Assembly: GCA_032718475.1 (NCBI GenBank)
Contig: JAUCBJ010000473.1
Coordinates: forward strand, 1 to 24,233
Reading direction: 5' to 3'
DNA length: 24,233 nt
Source of the DNA: Nemertoderma westbladi
Lineage: Eukaryota > Xenacoelomorpha > Nemertodermatida > Nemertodermatidae
Positions 20,299 through 24,233 of this stretch are shown here, piece after piece. The first letter of the stretch is position 1; the number at the start of each line of letters is the position of its first letter. A program made the position numbers and the translations under genes. The notes below the pieces were generated by a model. The model saw only the letters and a list, made by a program, of their open reading frames with translations. It searched no databases and was not told the DNA's origin.

Positions 20299-21026
20299 GG
20301 GCATTTGTTAAATCAGTAAATCATAGAAATTGATACAAGAAACGAAATCACAGACCAGAAAAACCCTATAGAAAAATGTGCAGTTAGGTGTGGTGTAATT
20401 CTTATATATTGTCACACAAGCTGAAAGACAGACATACATACAGATAGAGAGACGGACTGACAGGACTAGAATCCGTAAATCGTAGAAACAGATTACAGAA
20501 ACGAAATCACACACCAGAAAAACCCCATAGCAAAATTTTTAGTTAGGTCTGGTGTATTTTTTTTTATTTTGACAGACATACTAAAAAGACAGACAGACAG
20601 ACAGACGGACAGATAGGACTAGACTCAATAAATTTTAGAAACTAATACCATAAATGCAATCTCAGACCAGGAAAACCCCATAGCCAAATGTTTTAGCTAA
20701 ATGTAGTGAGATTTTTTACACTGTATTTTCACAAACAGACAGAGTTTCAAGCGGTTTGGGCTTATGATATGGTTTTAAAGTGTCAATATCCATAATCTAC
20801 GAAAATTGTGATCTTAAACAACTAAAAAAAAATCTCAAAAATTTTATTTTTTTTGAAAATTTTAAGGGTTCCATCTCCCCTTAAATATTTTAAGATTAAT
20901 TAATTACCCTTGAATTTGAAATATAATTAAAATTTGTAGGAGAATTCAGATCTTTCCTTAAAATTGCAATTGGAAAGGAACTACACTGGCAAGTGCTATG
21001 TGCTATGCTAATGGCAAGGCAATGGC
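20299..21026 (+). repeat. Composite repeat copy 2, left part, three tandem units
   Basis: Direct match to 2669-3524 with few substitutions, but with three rather than four ~150-bp units (starting near 20313, 20473 and 20625) and about 45 extra bases near 20865-20910. The open frame 20308-20514 (minus) is the same repeat artefact as in copy 1. Confidence 0.85.
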
Positions 21027-21287
21027 TAACGCCATTGATTATCAATGAAGATTAGAACTAGGATTGAATAATTGGCCTAATAGGGGACGGTAATGATAAA
21101 CTAAAGTTCTTAATCGATTGTGCAAATATAATAATTGACTACCGGTAACATAAGCAGCACCGTCAGACAAATTGATCCTTAATTTTAATATATACAGTAC
21201 AACACAATAATTGCGAACACCAACAACTACTAAATATTAAACACTACCAAATTTAAAACATGATAATATAAAGTAGAATATATACAG
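21027..21287 (+). repeat. Left TIR of the 6.4-kb family, copy 2
   Basis: Matches 3525-3787 and the reverse complement of 9627-9888. It stops abruptly after TATATACAG and is joined to LINE sequence. The partner right TIR is missing apart from 22413-22435. Confidence 0.85.
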
Positions 21288-22412
21288 CTTATATAATCGC
21301 AACTTATATAATTTCTATATTAAGTAATATAATAAACTTATAAAAAATACCAGCTGTTTTAGATAACTTTGATAAGACATATGTTATATGAGTGTTCCAG
21401 GATAACTTTTGATCAATTTGAATTCCTAGGTACTTAACCGATGGTGACATTGTTAAATATTTATTGTTAATTTTTAAAGAGTTTTGAAATTGGGATCTTT
21501 CTAGTTTGTTTGACGCTACCATAAATTCAGTTTTTTTGTATTTATTGATAATCTATTGGAAATTAGCCAGTCTTGTATATTACTTAGTTCTGAGTTCATA
21601 GTCGTCACTAAGGAGGTCGCGTCATTGTTTCTACAAAGAAAACTTGAGTCGTCCGCGAAAGGTACTGTGTATAATTTAGAAGCATTTGGTATGTCGTTAA
21701 TATATAGTAAAAAGAAAATGGAAGCTAAGATTGAACCCTGTGCTATCCCGCATGTGATTTTTTGAAAGGTTGAAATTGAGTTATTAATTTTGGTAAACTG
21801 AAGTCGATTTTGGAAATAATTTTTGAAAAGTTGTATTTGGAATCCGCAAATTCAAATAGTGTTCAAGCTTTTTTACAAGGATCGAGTGGTTTACTGTGTC
21901 ATATGCCCTTTTTATATCCATATATATTATACATCCATTTGACTGGGTGTCTAATATATCACGAATTTTTTCCGTCATTGCTAAAATAGCTTGAAATGGG
22001 GATCTTTTTTTCCGGAATCCGTATTGGTGGGTGTATAGGAGGTCAAATTTTTGCAGGTAATTAGCTAACTGGTCGTAAATAATTTTTTCGTAAATTTTAC
22101 TTAGCATGGGAAGTACTGATATAGGGCGGTAGTTAGAAGTATCCAGGGGGTCACCGCTTTTGAATACAGGGGTGATTTTTGCTATTTTCAGTATATCAGG
22201 GAATTGACCCATTCTAAAGTTCTCATTTATTAACACGGATAAATGGCTGTCTAGGACTTCAGATCCTAATCTTAATAGGCGGCAAGGGAAACGGTCATTA
22301 TAAGCTGTATCCTCATTTAAGTGTAAAATATGTATGATATTGGATTTCAACGGGTGATGTCTCTACAAGGGAAAAGGATTTATAAGTTGAGCGAGTTTTC
22401 ATAAATGTCATA
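21288..22412 (-). mobile_element. LINE fragment truncated at both ends
   Basis: An internal ~1.1-kb piece of a jockey/CR1-type LINE, antisense to the composite repeat, placed exactly between the left TIR remnant and the last 23 bp of the right TIR. Neither a 3' tail nor a target duplication is visible, so this is not a simple insertion; deletion or recombination has joined it to the TIR remnants. Confidence 0.75.
21304..22380 (-). pseudogene. Jockey/CR1-like reverse transcriptase fragment
   Basis: Read on the minus strand, the first part (22350-21784) has FPCRLLRLGSEVL, ITPVFKSGDPLDTSNYRPIS, YGFRKKRSPFQAILAM and motif A IIYMDIKRAYDTVNHSIL. After a shift near 21850-21790, motif B (CGIAQGSILA), INDIP and motif C (VPFADDSSFL) follow, then QDWLISNRLSINTKK. 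A shift in an A run near 21535 leads to the last part (21522-21304): EFMVASNK, VKYLGIQIDQKLSWNTHI and LSKLSKTAGIFYKF, where it breaks off. The order SNYRPIS, YMD, GxxQGS, FADD, YLG is the standard LINE reverse transcriptase layout, with the catalytic aspartates present. The endonuclease and the post-RT region are absent. A plus-strand frame at 21556-21765 is antisense to motifs B and C. Confidence 0.88.
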
Positions 22413-22595
22413 AATCTTCATTGATAAAGGCGTTACTTAAACGTTGAAATATATTTGTATGATTTAATATTGTTATTTAATTTTCCTATCGTAATTAAAT
22501 GCTTCATTTAATAATTATACACAACTTTCATTGGTGTTTTGAGTTTTGACTAAACACTAACTAAAATTCAGTTGTATTTGTTGGGGGTAAACACT
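22413..22595 (+). repeat. Composite repeat copy 2, middle part
   Basis: 22413-22435 is the outermost right TIR; 22436-22545 matches 9889-10000 and 22556-22595 matches 10249-10289. The ~240 bp between these blocks in copy 1 is missing. Confidence 0.75.
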
Positions 22596-23526
22596 ACAAC
22601 TGTGCCTACACATACATCTAACGTAAGGCATATAGGCATATAAGGCATACTGTTGATTCTCAAGTAGTTGATTCTAATTAAATTGGTTTTTCTACAATAT
22701 TCCTAACTCTTGTTTATTGTTTTGGTTCCTTTCAACCCACCTCTGTAAACTGCTTCTTTACTAACTTGCAGTAGGTGTAGGCGTATCATTTACTCCTGTA
22801 TTTTGTCGGCTGGTGAAAAGTTAAGTAAAAGTACTGCAGGGTGGATCACTGAGTAATGTAAATGTAATGTAAATGGATGAAACATGGATTTATATTTTAC
22901 CAACAATCAAAAACAAAACGTAAAGCTCAAATCAAAATCATCAATACAATCACATTTTGTGATTATCGCTGTTCTTTGCAAGAGTAAATGAATTAAGGTT
23001 GTGGGGCGAGCCACGAAAGTAAGCGAGCTTAGCATACAGCTACCACGAACTTTTCCTCGGTACCTCGGTTTGTCTGTTATTTTCAATTTTAAACGTTAAT
23101 AACTCGGCCAATCTTCGATGAAATCTAACCAAACTTGGTACACATTTTGTTTGGCAAAAGTTTAGAAATTTTCCACGTTGAATTTGCATGCGGCCTTCGA
23201 GAAGCTAATATAATAGCAGTTAATGAGTTAATTAAGTTGATTACGGTAAAAAACAGCATTTTGTCTGCAGCCCTTTATTGGAAATTAACTATTTTCTAAT
23301 ATAAGATTTAAATAATTATACTTAAAAAAATATTATACAACTGTATTCCTCATACTCCATTCCATTATAGTTTTTAATTAATTCAAGTGATTTGCTTTAA
23401 GAAATGTGTTTTTAATTGATCTAAACGTAATGAAGTTATTAAAATACCCCGTCAGCCGTCACTCTATACTTCCAGCTCCCTTATTCCAAGGCAAGCTTCC
23501 TAGCCTAACTGGGAACCAGTCCAACC
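22596..23526. other. ~930-bp segment present only in copy 2
   Basis: It interrupts the match between 10289 and 10290 of copy 1, so it is an insertion here or a deletion there. No ORF or clear terminal repeats were found. Part of it (about 22985-23235: GGGGCGAGCCACG..., TAACTCGGCCAATCTTCGATG...) looks more ordered and less AT-rich than its surroundings but was not identified. An ATGTAA word is reiterated near 22855-22875. Confidence 0.5.
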
Positions 23527-24233
23527 ACCCCAGTTCACGCTACGCTTTAGGCAGCCTTGTAATGAGCCAGACTAATTAGCCAGCTTGGTTATTGTGTTTA
23601 CCTTACGAAATGATTTGCTGAGTATTTAATCGTGATTCTTTAGAATAATTAGCTAAATTATTTCGTTGAGATGTTGACATGATAAATTAATATCTCAGTA
23701 TCAATACTATCGGGAAAAGGTAAGTTTTATATTTCTTACAAATTGGGTCGCCTAAAATATTTAATATATTACTTTATGAGTTTAACATGTTACCAATAAC
23801 ATGAGTTTATTGATTTTTTTGTTGGTTATAAAATAAATTGAATAATTTGTGATATTAAATTATTTTTGCTAGAAATTTGTGCTGTTTGTATATTTGAGAA
23901 TCTCTTCCAGTTGTATTTTGTGTTATATTAAAAATAAATATAATATATTACTTTTAAAACACAAATTTCGAATTAATACCTGCCTTTCATCAATCCTGTG
24001 TGCGTCTTTAGGTTGGGATGGTGCAGATTAAGAGGGAGGTTGAAGGGGGGCGGGGGAGGGGGGGGGGGGGGGGGGGGGGGACTTGGCTTATTATTCCCCT
24101 ATCTTTGATTTACTGGTGTTTGGTTAAATTTCTTGAATACCGAGTTTGTTTGGTTAAATTTCTTGAATACCGAGTTTGTACAGTATACTGACTATTCATT
24201 TGCTTTTTAATGTTTTCTGTAATGTAATGTAAC
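23527..24233 (+). repeat. Composite repeat copy 2, right part (LINE-free site)
   Basis: Matches 10290-10767 and then 13034-13231 without the LINE, giving the pre-insertion sequence CTGTGTGCGTCTTTAGG near 23997-24013. It has a longer G tract (about 24045-24080, with one C and one A) and a 30-bp perfect tandem duplication at 24119-24178 that is single in copy 1. It continues to the end of the window. Confidence 0.85.
23699..23719 (+). other. Candidate 21-nt microexon, copy 2
   Basis: Same layout as at 10450-10470: AATATCTCAG, 21 nt, GTAAGT. The interval differs from copy 1 at about three positions while its length and both splice-like borders are kept. Confidence 0.3.

Noticed and set aside
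21556-21765. Plus-strand 69-codon ORF
   Set aside because: Antisense to motifs B and C of the LINE reverse transcriptase fragment.
1-24233. tRNA or rRNA genes
   Set aside because: I looked for B-box/T-arm-like GGTTCGA contexts and conserved rRNA blocks and saw none; a covariance-model scan could not be run.

Overview
The window looks like AT-rich nuclear DNA of an animal, most likely a marine invertebrate; no species can be named from it. The reasons are decayed non-LTR retrotransposon genes, a P-type transposase fragment, foldback DNA elements, long perfect satellite DNA, and no operons, Shine-Dalgarno starts or RNA genes. I found no intact host gene. Nearly all of the window can be read as repeats and mobile elements inserted into one another.

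Layout. (1) 1-2668: a 361-codon minus-strand ORF (274-1359) broken by one TGA, then a foldback hairpin (1458-1745) and a degenerate GT-rich stretch. (2) 2669-13245: first copy of a composite repeat. Its left part holds four ~150-bp GACAGACA-bearing units. A 6.4-kb element with ~273-bp terminal inverted repeats (3525-9888) sits in it and contains a MITE-like foldback (3835-4364), two nested copies of another foldback family (5226-8500) with a P-type transposase fragment, a 676-bp element with an 8-bp target duplication (6346-7021), and a broken membrane-protein ORF (8971-9627). The right part is split by a 5'-truncated LINE (10768-13033) with a 10-bp target duplication. (3) 13246-15027: nothing recognised. 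(4) 15028-16790: a piggyBac-like TTAA-flanked element whose interior is a dyad of ~160-bp tandem repeats. (5) 16826-20200: a satellite with 146 apparently perfect 22-bp copies bracketed by 48-bp units. (6) 20299-24233: second copy of the composite repeat. Most of the 6.4-kb element is replaced here by a LINE fragment truncated at both ends, and the site filled by the LINE in copy 1 is empty.

The features do not form a pathway. What links them is insertion order: the composite repeat came first, then the TIR element, then the foldbacks inside it, then the 676-bp element inside those. The two composite copies can be compared directly, which gives an empty site, a repeat-number change (4 versus 3) and a conserved 21-nt microexon-like segment. 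The most notable items are the exactly phased 22-bp satellite, the two long ORFs each interrupted by one in-frame stop, and long G/C homopolymers close to the ends of otherwise unrelated inverted-repeat elements.
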